54,594 nucleotides of DNA from Segatella cerevisiae (GCF_024054555.1 NZ_JAMXLY010000019.1:1-54594), one strand, 5' to 3'. Positions 1 through 8,502 are shown, counted from the stretch's first letter. Program-made: numbers and translations. Notes: generated from the letters alone by a model not told the origin.

Positions 1-72
1 CCTAAGCCAATAGCCGCAGACAGCATACCGCAGCCTGCTTATTCTTTTATTGTGTCAAAACAAATAAGTTAA
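1..72. other. Left-edge sequence, coding status unresolved
   Basis: Frame 1 of the plus strand is open to a TAA at 70-72 and could be the last 23 codons of an upstream gene. The minus strand also has an ATG at 26-24 that stays open to the edge and gives a hydrophobic start (MLSAAIGLG), which could be a divergent gene. The window cannot decide between them. Confidence 0.2.
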
Positions 73-76
73 ACCT

Positions 77-100
77 GAATAGCCGATTTACTGGCTGTTC
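77..100. promoter_or_regulatory. Short inverted repeat upstream of the sulfur operon
   Basis: GAATAGCC (77-84) and GGCTGTTC (93-100) are inverted repeats matching at 7 of 8 positions around an 8-nt spacer. They lie 19 nt before the first ATG of the sulfate-assimilation operon. This could be an operator or a leader hairpin. No clear TAnnTTTG promoter box was seen beside it. Confidence 0.25.
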
Positions 101-119
101 GCAATAAAAACATTTTCGA

Positions 120-515
120 ATGAAAATCAATGATAATGTCATACAGGCAATGATTGATCAGGCGAAAAAAGACGCCCCCAAAGAAACTTGCGGTTATCTG
201 ATGGGGCACGATGATACCGTCACCGAGAATTACTGGATGGAAAACATCGACCATAGCTCAGAGCATTTTTCTTTCGCTCCCAAGGATCAGTTTGCCGCTC
301 TGAAATATGCCCGCAGCAAAGGACTGAAGATCCTCGCCAATTGGCATAGCCACCCAGCCTCACCGTCCCGCCCCTCACAAGAGGATATCAGACTGGCGAA
401 CGATCCGCATATACGCTACGCTATTCTCTCACTCTACCAAGGCATTCATCTGAATTCATTCAAAATCATCAGAAGTAATGTAGTCGACAAAGAGATTCAT
501 TACGCGAAAGACTAA
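120..515 (+). CDS. JAMM/Mov34-family metallopeptidase of the sulfur operon
   Basis: A 131-residue stand-alone JAMM (MPN+) domain. The zinc signature is intact: Glu22 in ETCGYL, His76 and His78 in HSHP, Ser86 and Asp89 in the PSxxD tail. Bacterial JAMM proteins of this size cleave after the C-terminal glycine of ubiquitin-like sulfur carriers; the mycobacterial Mec releases cysteine from CysO. The gene is first in the operon, 29 nt before the sulfite reductase, so a role in sulfur transfer or cysteine release is likely. No ThiS/MoaD/CysO-like carrier gene is visible in the window, so its substrate is unknown. The family call is firm and the substrate is inference. Confidence 0.85.
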   Translation: MKINDNVIQAMIDQAKKDAPKETCGYLMGHDDTVTENYWMENIDHSSEHFSFAPKDQFAALKYARSKGLKILANWHSHPASPSRPSQEDIRLANDPHIRYAILSLYQGIHLNSFKIIRSNVVDKEIHYAKD

Positions 516-544
516 TTTCTTCTTTACTGAAAACAGATACGAAC

Positions 545-2938
545 ATGTATAGAATTCCATCAACACTTGACAGTGATCTCGACTATACGGAATCACTGAT
601 CAAAAAATTCAAGGCAGGAGAAATCCCTGCCGGTGAGTTAAAGAGCAACCGCGTACCTATGGGTATCTACGAGCAAAGGAAGAACCAGCATTATATGCTC
701 CGCGTACGCTGTGCCGGAGGACTCATCACACCTCAGCAACTGGCCGAGGTGGCTTTTGTCGGTCACCAGTTGTCTACCTCTCATCTGCATATTACCACAC
801 GACAGGAGATACAGATCCATAATGTCGATATACTCGATGCCATCCCTGCCCTGCGCAAATTGGAGAAGGCAGGGCTGAGCACTGCCGGTGGAGGTGGAAA
901 TACCGTACGCAATATGACTGTCAATGACAGAAGCGGACTTACTGGAGATGAAGAATTCGACGTCTACCCCTACATCGTAGAACTGACGTCAAGGTTGATT
1001 GCCGAGAAAGACTCCTTCACGATGCCCAGAAAATATAAGGTAGCTGCAGACTATAATGTAAAGGATGCCCACTCTTCCTATGTCGCAGATTTTGGCCTGC
1101 AGGCAAGACTTGTGAATGGCAAACGGGGATTCCGTGTACTCATAGCAGGCAGTACGTCCACCAATCCTCATACCGGTTGGGAGGTTTTCGATTTCTTGCC
1201 GGAAGTCGACCTGTACCGCGCTGCAAAAGCCCTGAAGAATTGGTTCAACAAATATGGCAACCGGCGTAACCGCCATAAAGCGCGCATGCGCTATGTCTTC
1301 TATAAATATGGTGAAGAGGAAGCTAAGAAGCACTACTATGAAGAGTTCGATGCCTTGAAGAAAGATGCTAGTCTTGACTTCTTCGTGCCTGCCCTGCCTC
1401 TGGAACACCACAAACCTCCATTCGATCCCGTCGTTGACAACAGTGATGCTTTCAAGATTTGGAAAAAGCGCTATGCCCACCGCCAAACAACCAAAGAGGG
1501 GGTGGCTGAAAACCTCTGGTATGCTTACCTCCCCGTCGAACACGGGAATAACCGGACAGAATTCTTTGCTGCCATAGCAGAACATCTGGGAAAGTTTGGC
1601 AATGACGTGATCCGCTTTACACAGAAAGAACAGATCCAAGTACGCAATATCAATGAAGACTACCTGCCGGATATTTACCAGTTTTTCAAGAAGATCGGTG
1701 ATTACCAAATAGATTATCCTGCCGTCGTGACCAATATGACCTCTTGCACGGGAGCTGATACCTGCCGTCTGGGAATATGCCTGCCGAAAGGCGCCATCAA
1801 TGCGGTGACCAGACGCCTGATGACCAGTGGGCTCGATTTGGATGCAATCCCCGACTTTGAACTGAATATGAACGGCTGCACGAACATCTGTGCCAACGCG
1901 ACATGGGCAGACCTCGGATTCAGCGGCCGCATCGCCAGAACAGGTGATGACCCTTTCCCTGCATATACCGTTTGGCTGCCGCTTAAAGGCCATAATGAGA
2001 TTGATGTCCAACAAGGTTATGTCCCGGCTAAGCATCTCCCCGATTTCGTCACAGACTATCTGCAGGATGTCATCGCAAACAAAAGCAATTACACCGATTA
2101 TTACGAGTATGTCAAGGCTAAAGGGGTGGATACAGTGGAGAAATTGCTTCTCAAGTATAAAAAAGTAAAACCTTTCTCCGAAGAGCCGAAAGCCTACTAT
2201 GATTGGGGAGATGACGAGAAGTTCAGCCTCGTGAAATACGGACAGGCCGAGTGCTCCGCAGGTCTCTTCGACATCATCGAGATAGACCAGGACAATATTG
2301 CAGAAAAGCGGAAGGCTCTGGAAAGCGGCAATGCCGGGGATGAAGAGAAAATCCTGCACGCCATCGTATTCTCCGAGAACCGGATGTTACTGGTCACGAG
2401 AGGAATCGATCCGCGTACGGACGACGATGTCTACGATGGTTTCATCAAGGAATTCATCCAAGCAGGCATCGTACCTGCCAAATTCAAGGTGCTTACCGAC
2501 AAAGCCCGCCAACATCAGAGTTTAGCGGCTGACAAAACCCTTATTTTCGAACTTGCCGACTTACTGAACGACTTATACAAGAACATGGGAGACAACTTGC
2601 AATTCAATATTGAAGGGAAAGAAAACAGCAAGGTTAAGGTCGAAACGAAACCTGCAGAAACAAGTTCCAAAAAGGAAGAAGTTGCTTCAAAGGTTGCTAC
2701 CGGTAACGAGATCCAACCTGATCTCAAGAAGGACTTCCGTGGAGTAGCCTGCCCGATGAATTTCGTCAAGACCAAGATCGCGCTCTCTCCAATGAAGAGC
2801 GGGCAGATCCTCGAGATTCTCCTCGACGACGGGCAACCTATTCAGAATGTGCCGGGAAGTGTAAAGAACGAGGGGCACACTGTCCTTGCCACTGAAAAGG
2901 TCGGCAACTATTGGAAAGTGACGATTAAGAAGAAATAA
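545..2938 (+). CDS. Siroheme sulfite (nitrite) reductase fused to a C-terminal TusA domain
   Basis: A 797-residue protein. Residues 1 to about 560 form the duplicated nitrite/sulfite reductase fold, with the siroheme/[4Fe-4S] ligands in C-X5-C (Cys401, Cys407) and C-X3-C (Cys445, Cys449). An acidic, largely helical segment (about 560-700) resembles no domain I can name firmly. A lysine/glutamate-rich linker leads to a TusA/SirA-like domain with the conserved CPM motif at Cys736. CysI proteins are normally about 570 residues, so the extra 230 residues are a real fusion. The domain reduces sulfite to sulfide, and the TusA part may accept the sulfur as a persulfide. No CysJ flavoprotein is present, so the electron donor is unknown. 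Neighbouring cysDNH genes favour sulfite over nitrite. Confidence 0.9.
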   Translation: MYRIPSTLDSDLDYTESLIKKFKAGEIPAGELKSNRVPMGIYEQRKNQHYMLRVRCAGGLITPQQLAEVAFVGHQLSTSHLHITTRQEIQIHNVDILDAIPALRKLEKAGLSTAGGGGNTVRNMTVNDRSGLTGDEEFDVYPYIVELTSRLIAEKDSFTMPRKYKVAADYNVKDAHSSYVADFGLQARLVNGKRGFRVLIAGSTSTNPHTGWEVFDFLPEVDLYRAAKALKNWFNKYGNRRNRHKARMRYVFYKYGEEEAKKHYYEEFDALKKDASLDFFVPALPLEHHKPPFDPVVDNSDAFKIWKKRYAHRQTTKEGVAENLWYAYLPVEHGNNRTEFFAAIAEHLGKFGNDVIRFTQKEQIQVRNINEDYLPDIYQFFKKIGDYQIDYPAVVTNMTSCTGADTCRLGICLPKGAINAVTRRLMTSGLDLDAIPDFELNMNGCTNICANATWADLGFSGRIARTGDDPFPAYTVWLPLKGHNEIDVQQGYVPAKHLPDFVTDYLQDVIANKSNYTDYYEYVKAKGVDTVEKLLLKYKKVKPFSEEPKAYYDWGDDEKFSLVKYGQAECSAGLFDIIEIDQDNIAEKRKALESGNAGDEEKILHAIVFSENRMLLVTRGIDPRTDDDVYDGFIKEFIQAGIVPAKFKVLTDKARQHQSLAADKTLIFELADLLNDLYKNMGDNLQFNIEGKENSKVKVETKPAETSSKKEEVASKVATGNEIQPDLKKDFRGVACPMNFVKTKIALSPMKSGQILEILLDDGQPIQNVPGSVKNEGHTVLATEKVGNYWKVTIKKK

Positions 2939-2954
2939 TTCTAAAAACATATCC

Positions 2955-3413
2955 ATGCCTTTGAATTTCATTCCCATTGCCGTTAAGACAACTGCCCATA
3001 TTACAATTATCGGCGGCAGTCCGGAAGGTATCAAGAAAGCCAAAAGACTGGCAAGGCTGACGGATCAGGTGACTTTCATCTCGCCTGAGATACCTGAAGC
3101 ACTCCGGTCTCTGCCTTTTCACTTCATAGAACGGACATTTGAAGCGGGAGACCTGAAAGATACGAAGATTCTCTATGTCTGCACTGCTGATCTGAAGGAG
3201 AACCACCGCATCAAACAGATCGCAGAAAACCGGGGAATCCTGACAAGTGTCTGTGATGATCCGGACTACTGCGATTTCGTATCGCCCGCCGTCTTTTTGA
3301 AAGACAACCTCACTATTTCCGTAGGTTCTGACGCAAGAGATGTCAGACGGTCGATCAGGATTCGCAACCGGATCAGACAACTCATAGAACAAGGCATTTT
3401 GGATATCACTTGA
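2955..3413 (+). CDS. Precorrin-2 dehydrogenase / sirohydrochlorin ferrochelatase-like protein
   Basis: A 152-residue protein matching the N-terminal half of CysG or Met8p. It has a Rossmann start (IIGGSPEGIKKAKRL), the CDDPDYCDFVSPAVF segment that corresponds to the family's DNPxLCDFxxPA motif, and an ISVGSDARDVRRSIR segment that corresponds to the ISTxGxSP region. The family oxidises precorrin-2 with NAD and can insert iron to give siroheme. It starts 16 nt after the sulfite reductase, which needs siroheme, and this fits exactly. The uroporphyrinogen-III methyltransferase half of CysG is absent and must be encoded elsewhere. The glycine-rich loop is somewhat degenerate, so cofactor binding is less certain than the family call. 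Confidence 0.8.
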   Translation: MPLNFIPIAVKTTAHITIIGGSPEGIKKAKRLARLTDQVTFISPEIPEALRSLPFHFIERTFEAGDLKDTKILYVCTADLKENHRIKQIAENRGILTSVCDDPDYCDFVSPAVFLKDNLTISVGSDARDVRRSIRIRNRIRQLIEQGILDIT

Positions 3414-3462
3414 ACGGCATCATTTGCTTAGAAAATCGCAAACAAGAAATATAAGAGAGATT

Positions 3463-4368
3463 ATGTATACTAAAAACATTACACATTTAAAGGAACTCGA
3501 GTCAGAGTCCATCTATGTCCTGCGGGAAGTAGCCGCACAGTTCGAACGGCCTTGCATCCTGTTTTCAGGAGGGAAAGACTCTATTGTAGTCACTTACCTG
3601 GCTTACAAAGCTTTTTACCCTGCCAAGATTCCTTTCCCTCTACTGCATATCGATACCGGGCACAATTTCCAGGAGACGATCGACTATCGGGACGCATTGG
3701 TCAAGAAACTCGGGGCAGAACTCATCGTAGGATCTGTACAGGAGAGTATTGACAAGGGAAGGGTGAAAGAAGAGACCGGCTATTATGCCAGCCGCAACAA
3801 ACTGCAGACCGTGACGCTCCTTGATACCATCGAAAAGTACAAGTTTGATGCGGCTATCGGCGGCGCACGTCGTGACGAGGAAAAATCGCGCGCCAAAGAG
3901 CGCTTTTTCAGCCACCGTGACGAATTCGGACAATGGAACCCCAAGAACCAGCGACCTGAACTCTGGAACATCTTCAACGGAAGGAAGAATGTGGGAGAAC
4001 ACTTCCGGGTGTTCCCCATATCCAACTGGACCGAGATGGATGTCTGGCAATACATCTACCTGGAAAACATCCCTATGCCGAGCCTTTACTTCACCCACGA
4101 GCGGGAAGTTTTCAAGCGTGACGGGCAATGGCTCGCTGCCCTGCCTGTCATCAAGCGCAAACCCACAGAGAAGGTCGTCAAGAAGATGGTCCGCTGCCGT
4201 ACGATCGGAGACATCACCTGTACAGGATTGACAGAATCCAAGGCGACGACAGTAGCTGATATCATCGACGAGATCGCATCCAGCCGCGTCACCGAGCGGG
4301 GAGGCCGCGCTGACGACAAGCGCAGTGAGACGGCAATGGAAGACCGGAAAAAGGCGGGATACTTCTAA
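3463..4368 (+). CDS. cysD: Sulfate adenylyltransferase subunit 2
   Basis: A 301-residue member of the PP-loop ATP pyrophosphatase family that forms APS from sulfate and ATP together with the CysN GTPase. The PP-loop SGGKDS is at residues 35-40, and the C-terminal TERGGRADDK...KKAGYF tail is typical of CysD. I chose the ATG at 3463, preceded by AAGAGAGA, over a more upstream TTG at 3424, because it gives the usual length (E. coli CysD has 302 residues). It is separated by 71 nt from cysN. Confidence 0.95.
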   Translation: MYTKNITHLKELESESIYVLREVAAQFERPCILFSGGKDSIVVTYLAYKAFYPAKIPFPLLHIDTGHNFQETIDYRDALVKKLGAELIVGSVQESIDKGRVKEETGYYASRNKLQTVTLLDTIEKYKFDAAIGGARRDEEKSRAKERFFSHRDEFGQWNPKNQRPELWNIFNGRKNVGEHFRVFPISNWTEMDVWQYIYLENIPMPSLYFTHEREVFKRDGQWLAALPVIKRKPTEKVVKKMVRCRTIGDITCTGLTESKATTVADIIDEIASSRVTERGGRADDKRSETAMEDRKKAGYF

Positions 4369-4439
4369 AAAAACCGCTCGGGATACGAGGAATCGAAATT
4401 GCAAAAAAGTATATCATCATCAAATTCAACTAAGGAATA

Positions 4440-5711
4440 ATGCCGGATACAAGAGGATATTTAAATATGGAACTGCTCCGCTTCTCTACAGCGGGCAGTG
4501 TAGACGACGGTAAGAGTACACTTATCGGACGCTTGCTCTATGACAGCAAGTCTATTTTCGAGGATCAACTCGAAGCTGTGGAGGCCGCTTCTAAAAGTCG
4601 CGGCAATGAAGAGGTGAATCTCGCCCTTCTCACCGACGGCTTACGGGCTGAGCGGGAACAGGGTATCACCATTGACGTGGCTTACCGCTATTTCGCTACA
4701 CCGAAACGCAAGTTCATCATCGCTGATACACCGGGACATATCCAGTATACCAGAAACATGGTTACCGGTGCCAGCACAGCGGACTTGAGCATCATCCTCA
4801 TCGACGCCAGGCATGGCGTTCTGGAACAGACGGTCAGACACAGTTATATCTCATCTCTTTTGGGCATCCCCCACATCCTTGTAGCCATCAACAAGATGGA
4901 CCTTGTCGATTACGACAAAGGGGTGTACGACAAGATCGTCTCTGACTATCAGAAGATGTCGGAGGCGCTTCATATCAAGAACATCGTCTTCATCCCCATC
5001 AGCGCCAGAGTTGGTGACAATGTCGTGAACAAGAGTGACAAGATGCCTTGGTATACCGGTAAAGCCTTACTCGACTATCTGGAGACCGTACCTGTGGTAC
5101 ATAAGACCGTGAGTGACTTCTTCCGCTTTCCGGTACAATTGGTGATCCGCCCCATCAGTGATCAATTTCCTGACTATAGAGGATATGCGGGTCGCATGAG
5201 CGGCGGACTGCTCAAACCGGGCGATCGTGTCAGAGTACTGCCTTCAGGATTGGAAAGCACCGTCAAAAGCATTGATTTCGTAGATCAACACCTCCAAGAA
5301 GCTTTCTCTCCGGAAAGTGTGACAATCCTGCTGACTGACGACATCGATATCAGTCGTGGTGACATACTGGTGAAAGTGGATGAAAAGCAACCCCAAATCA
5401 GCCAGGATATCACGATGGACGTGTGCTGGTTCAACGAGCGTCCTGCCCAGATCCGGAACAAGTATATCATCCGCCAGACAACTGCCGAAAGTCTGGGGAT
5501 CATCCGAAGCATCAACTACCGCAGGAATATCAATACGCTGGAGAAGGAAAACGGCATAGACCACCTGGACATGAATGACATCGCCGAGATTACGGTCCAT
5601 ACGGCCAACCCACTGGTATTTGACAAATATGCCGAAAACAAGGTCACCGGCAGTCTGATCTTCATCGATCCGGATACCAATGAGACGGTTGGCGCCGGTA
5701 TGATCAAGTAA
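4440..5711 (+). CDS. cysN: Sulfate adenylyltransferase subunit 1 (GTPase)
   Basis: A 423-residue EF-Tu-like GTPase that drives APS synthesis by CysD. The P-loop GSVDDGKST is at residues 19-27, DTPGH at 96-100 and NKMD at 151-154, followed by two beta-barrel domains. AAGGAATA just before the ATG is a fair Shine-Dalgarno sequence. There is no C-terminal APS kinase (CysC) domain and no separate cysC in the operon. This fits the APS-type reductase encoded next, which needs no PAPS. Confidence 0.95.
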   Translation: MPDTRGYLNMELLRFSTAGSVDDGKSTLIGRLLYDSKSIFEDQLEAVEAASKSRGNEEVNLALLTDGLRAEREQGITIDVAYRYFATPKRKFIIADTPGHIQYTRNMVTGASTADLSIILIDARHGVLEQTVRHSYISSLLGIPHILVAINKMDLVDYDKGVYDKIVSDYQKMSEALHIKNIVFIPISARVGDNVVNKSDKMPWYTGKALLDYLETVPVVHKTVSDFFRFPVQLVIRPISDQFPDYRGYAGRMSGGLLKPGDRVRVLPSGLESTVKSIDFVDQHLQEAFSPESVTILLTDDIDISRGDILVKVDEKQPQISQDITMDVCWFNERPAQIRNKYIIRQTTAESLGIIRSINYRRNINTLEKENGIDHLDMNDIAEITVHTANPLVFDKYAENKVTGSLIFIDPDTNETVGAGMIK

Positions 5712-5740
5712 GAACACATGAAGTCATTATAACTTTGCTG

Positions 5741-6463
5741 ATGAAAACAAAACAAGATAAAGCCAGGCAGGTCGAACAACTCAACCAACTACTCCGCAAT
5801 GCACCCGCTGAAGAGGTGGTGAGGTATTTCCTCGATGCCTTCCAAGGCCGTATCGCCCTCTCCTCCAGCCTCAGCATTGAGGATCAGGTCCTCACGGACA
5901 TCATCGTGAAGGAGAACCCGTCCAGCAGGATCTTCACTCTGGATACAGGGCGTCTCTTTCCGGAAACCTATCAACTCATTGACCGGACGAACCTGACCTA
6001 CAATATCAAGATCGAGGTATTCTTTCCAGACTATAGAGAAGTGCAACGCATGGTCCGGGAAGAGGGCATCAATCTCTTTTATCAATCCATAGAAAGCCGG
6101 CACCGCTGTTGCCAGATCCGCAAATTGGAACCGCTACACAGGGCGATGCAAGGCCTGGATGCATGGATCTGCGGACTCCGCAGGCAACAGAGCATCACGC
6201 GCAAGGACATGCAACTGGTAGAATGGGACGATATCCACCAACTCATCAAAGTGAACCCGCTGATCAATTGGGAGGAAGATGAGGTATGGGCATACATCAG
6301 AAAGCATCATGTCCCCTATAACAAACTCCAGGATCAGAACTATCCGAGCATCGGCTGCGAACCTTGTACACGGGCTGTCAAACCCGGAGAGGATATCAGG
6401 GCGGGACGCTGGTGGTGGGAATCTCCCGATCATCGTGAGTGCGGACTGCATCAGAAACAATGA
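5741..6463 (+). CDS. cysH: Assimilatory APS reductase, [4Fe-4S] type
   Basis: A 240-residue CysH-family protein that reduces APS to sulfite. The N-terminal LSSSLSIEDQ segment is the PP-loop region. Cys123-Cys124 and the pair Cys206/Cys209 supply the iron-sulfur cluster ligands found in APS reductases and absent from E. coli-type PAPS reductases. The catalytic cysteine is Cys234 in ECGLH near the C-terminus. I use the ATG at 5741 rather than an in-frame TTG at 5735. Together with the missing APS kinase this shows the direct APS route. The electron donor, usually thioredoxin, is not encoded nearby. Confidence 0.93.
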   Translation: MKTKQDKARQVEQLNQLLRNAPAEEVVRYFLDAFQGRIALSSSLSIEDQVLTDIIVKENPSSRIFTLDTGRLFPETYQLIDRTNLTYNIKIEVFFPDYREVQRMVREEGINLFYQSIESRHRCCQIRKLEPLHRAMQGLDAWICGLRRQQSITRKDMQLVEWDDIHQLIKVNPLINWEEDEVWAYIRKHHVPYNKLQDQNYPSIGCEPCTRAVKPGEDIRAGRWWWESPDHRECGLHQKQ

Positions 6464-6525
6464 GTCCGACTCTGATTTCCAAAAAAGAAAAAAGGTCTGT
6501 TCAGGATAGAAGAAGCCAACAATAT

Positions 6526-6545
6526 TGATCCGGATTTCCGGATCA
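6526..6545. promoter_or_regulatory. Perfect 20-bp palindrome upstream of the permease pair
   Basis: TGATCCGGA and TCCGGATCA are perfect 9-nt arms around a central TT, 31 nt before the start codon of the PstC-like gene and 62 nt after the cysH stop. The symmetry suits a dimeric repressor site or a short leader hairpin. There is no T-run, so it is not a standard terminator. Confidence 0.45.
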
Positions 6546-6576
6546 GGGAGTTGACTGTTTCAATAATTGTGGAAAA

Positions 6577-7467
6577 ATGGAGATAGACTATAGAATACTC
6601 AAAGACAAACTGGCAGAAAAGGGAATGTTTGTACTGACCCTTTCTTCAATACTGCTCGTCATTGCCATGGCCATCGGACTATACCTCAAATCAGCTCCGA
6701 TCCTGCATCAATATCACCTGTGGGATCTGTTGACTGAGAGCAACTGGAAACCGATGCAGGGCAAGTTCGGATTCCTGCCTTTCCTGGCCGGAACTTTCTG
6801 GTGTACGGCGGTAGCCATCATCATAGCCCTGCCCATTTCTCTGTTCATGGCTGTCTACCTGACAGAATATGCAAATACTGTCGTCCGTAGATATGTCTAT
6901 CCCCTGCTTGATATTCTGGCAGGATTACCCTCAGTGATCTACGGTGTCTGGGGCACATTGTTGATCGTACCTTGGATAGCAAAATTTGTCGCACCTTTAT
7001 TCTCCGGGAACAACAGCGGTTATACCGTATTGACCGGCGGGATCGTACTCAGCGTGATGATCCTGCCCCTTCTCATTTCACTGTTTATGGAACTCTTCTC
7101 CAATGTTCCCAGAGAACTGAGGGATGCGTCACTGTCTCTGGGGGCGACCGTTTGGCAGACCACCAAATTCGTGGTCTTGAGGAAAGCCGCCCCCGGCATG
7201 ATTGCCGCCATCGTACTGGCTCTCAGTCGTACCCTCGGCGAGACAATTGCCGTGCTGATGGTGTGCGGCAATGTACCGGTCGTACCCGGCAGCCTTCTCG
7301 ATGCCTGCTACCCTATCCCGGCACTGATAGCCAACAACTATGGGGAGATGCTCTCGATACCGATGTATGAGAGTGCGCTCATGTTCGCTGCCTTCCTGCT
7401 GTTCTTCGTCATTGTAATACTCAATTTAGGTTCCCGTATCGTATTGCGGAGGATCAAAAATACCTGA
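6577..7467 (+). CDS. pstC: PstC-like ABC transporter permease
   Basis: A 296-residue inner-membrane protein with about six hydrophobic segments and the binding-protein-dependent permease signature in ELRDASLSLGATVWQTTKF (roughly 185-203). The LPSVIYGVWG and SRTLGETIAVLM stretches are typical of PstC, which moves phosphate together with PstA, PstB and PstS. It follows cysH by 113 nt and is 4 nt from the PstA-like partner. No pstS, pstB or phoU is in the window. The position after the APS pathway leaves open a sulfate role, but by sequence it looks like PstC rather than CysT. Confidence 0.8.
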   Translation: MEIDYRILKDKLAEKGMFVLTLSSILLVIAMAIGLYLKSAPILHQYHLWDLLTESNWKPMQGKFGFLPFLAGTFWCTAVAIIIALPISLFMAVYLTEYANTVVRRYVYPLLDILAGLPSVIYGVWGTLLIVPWIAKFVAPLFSGNNSGYTVLTGGIVLSVMILPLLISLFMELFSNVPRELRDASLSLGATVWQTTKFVVLRKAAPGMIAAIVLALSRTLGETIAVLMVCGNVPVVPGSLLDACYPIPALIANNYGEMLSIPMYESALMFAAFLLFFVIVILNLGSRIVLRRIKNT

Positions 7468-7471
7468 TGCT

Positions 7472-8320
7472 ATGGTCAAAGGGAAATTCGTAGAAGAGAA
7501 GATAGCCAAAATACTGATGTACCTGTCTCTGGCCATCGTATTCTATTTTGTAGTCAGCGTCATTTGGACGATATTCAAACGGGGCTGTCCTGTACTGACC
7601 TGGAAGATGATCACCGAGCTCCCCAGTGGGGGGTTCTATATCGGAGGTGAAGGCGGGTTCCTCAACGCTATTGTCGGCAGTGTCTACATCGTAGGGGCCT
7701 CTACACTTTTGGGACTGCTCATTGCCCTACCCGTGGTCTTCTACCTGAATGTATACCTGAAACCTGACAGTAAGTTCGGCTATATTGCCCGTCTGGCTTT
7801 TGACACCCTCTTCGGAATCCCCAGCATCGTTTACGGTGCCTTTGCCTTCTCTCTGATGATATGGTTGGGAATGCGGGCTTCTTTGGCTGGAGGAATTCTG
7901 GTCATCACGCTCCTGATCATTCCCATCTTCATCCGGAGTATGGATGAAGTGGCGAAATCCATTCCGAAAGACATTCTGGAAGTTTCTTACAGTCTCGGCT
8001 CTACCCGACTTGAGACGATAGGCGTGGTGCTCCGGCAAATAGCGCCGGCGATAGCGACAGCGACCTTACTCGGCATCGGAAGAGCCATAGGTGACTGTGC
8101 CGGAGTCATGTTCACAGCCGGATTTTCCGACCATATTCCCAAGAGCCTGGACCAGCAGGCAGCAACCCTCCCTCTCAGTATTTTCTTCCAACTCAGCGCC
8201 CCTCAACAATCTGTACAGGACCGGGCTTATGCGGCCGCGGTCGTCCTCACGGTCATCGTATTGGTATTGAGTCTCGGCGGCCGGTTTATCCTGAATCATT
8301 TCTCTAAGAACAAGGTTTAG
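7472..8320 (+). CDS. pstA: PstA-like ABC transporter permease
   Basis: A 282-residue inner-membrane permease with an N-terminal helix, a periplasmic loop, and four to five further helices. The EAA-type loop is in DILEVSYSLGSTRLETI, followed by GIGRAIGDCAGVMFTAG. IPSIVYGAFAF matches the PstA/PstC pattern. It would pair with the PstC-like protein to form the channel. The gene ends the operon: the next gene has its own promoter, and the ATPase and binding protein genes that normally follow or precede are missing here. Confidence 0.8.
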   Translation: MVKGKFVEEKIAKILMYLSLAIVFYFVVSVIWTIFKRGCPVLTWKMITELPSGGFYIGGEGGFLNAIVGSVYIVGASTLLGLLIALPVVFYLNVYLKPDSKFGYIARLAFDTLFGIPSIVYGAFAFSLMIWLGMRASLAGGILVITLLIIPIFIRSMDEVAKSIPKDILEVSYSLGSTRLETIGVVLRQIAPAIATATLLGIGRAIGDCAGVMFTAGFSDHIPKSLDQQAATLPLSIFFQLSAPQQSVQDRAYAAAVVLTVIVLVLSLGGRFILNHFSKNKV

Positions 8321-8365
8321 GATACCCGAAGCTCAGGGCCTCAAAACTGACAGATATTATCCTGA

Positions 8366-8430
8366 TTTGACATACCACAATCGTGGAAAGACACCCTCAC
8401 TTACCACGTTTATGGTATGTCAAATACCAT
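8366..8430. promoter_or_regulatory. Large inverted repeat with repeated TACCA half-sites
   Basis: Arms at 8366-8386 and 8404-8424 match at 19 of 21 positions and both carry TTTGACATACCA; the spacer is 17 nt. The right arm also overlaps a second perfect inverted repeat, ATGGTAT (8412-8418) and ATACCAT (8424-8430). The cluster sits just upstream of the promoter of the response regulator gene. It looks more like multiple operator half-sites than a terminator, since no T-run follows directly. Confidence 0.55.
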
Positions 8431-8443
8431 GTATTTACTATTT

Positions 8444-8471
8444 TTTGAGTAATATAAAAGATGTACTTTTG
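8444..8471 (+). promoter_or_regulatory. Bacteroidota-type promoter and strong RBS of the response regulator gene
   Basis: TTTG at 8444-8447 and TACTTTTG at 8464-8471 match the -33/-7 pattern, with 16 nt between them, a little short. An AAAGGAG sequence at 8486-8492 precedes the ATG at 8503, an unusually good Shine-Dalgarno for this group. Confidence 0.55.
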
Positions 8472-8502
8472 TCGTAATTAACAGGAAAGGAGCCTATCAT
8501 AT

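Noticed and set aside
989..2359. Long minus-strand open frame (456 codons) opposite the sulfite reductase
   Set aside because: It lies entirely within the plus-strand sulfite reductase gene, whose motifs are clear, and its translation shows no domain.
3640..4404. 254-codon minus-strand frame opposite cysD
   Set aside because: Shadow of cysD, which has the PP-loop and normal length.
6577..8320. Reading the permease pair as CysT/CysW sulfate permeases outright
   Set aside because: The sequence motifs fit PstC/PstA better; only the neighbourhood suggests sulfate, so this was kept as a finding, not a call.
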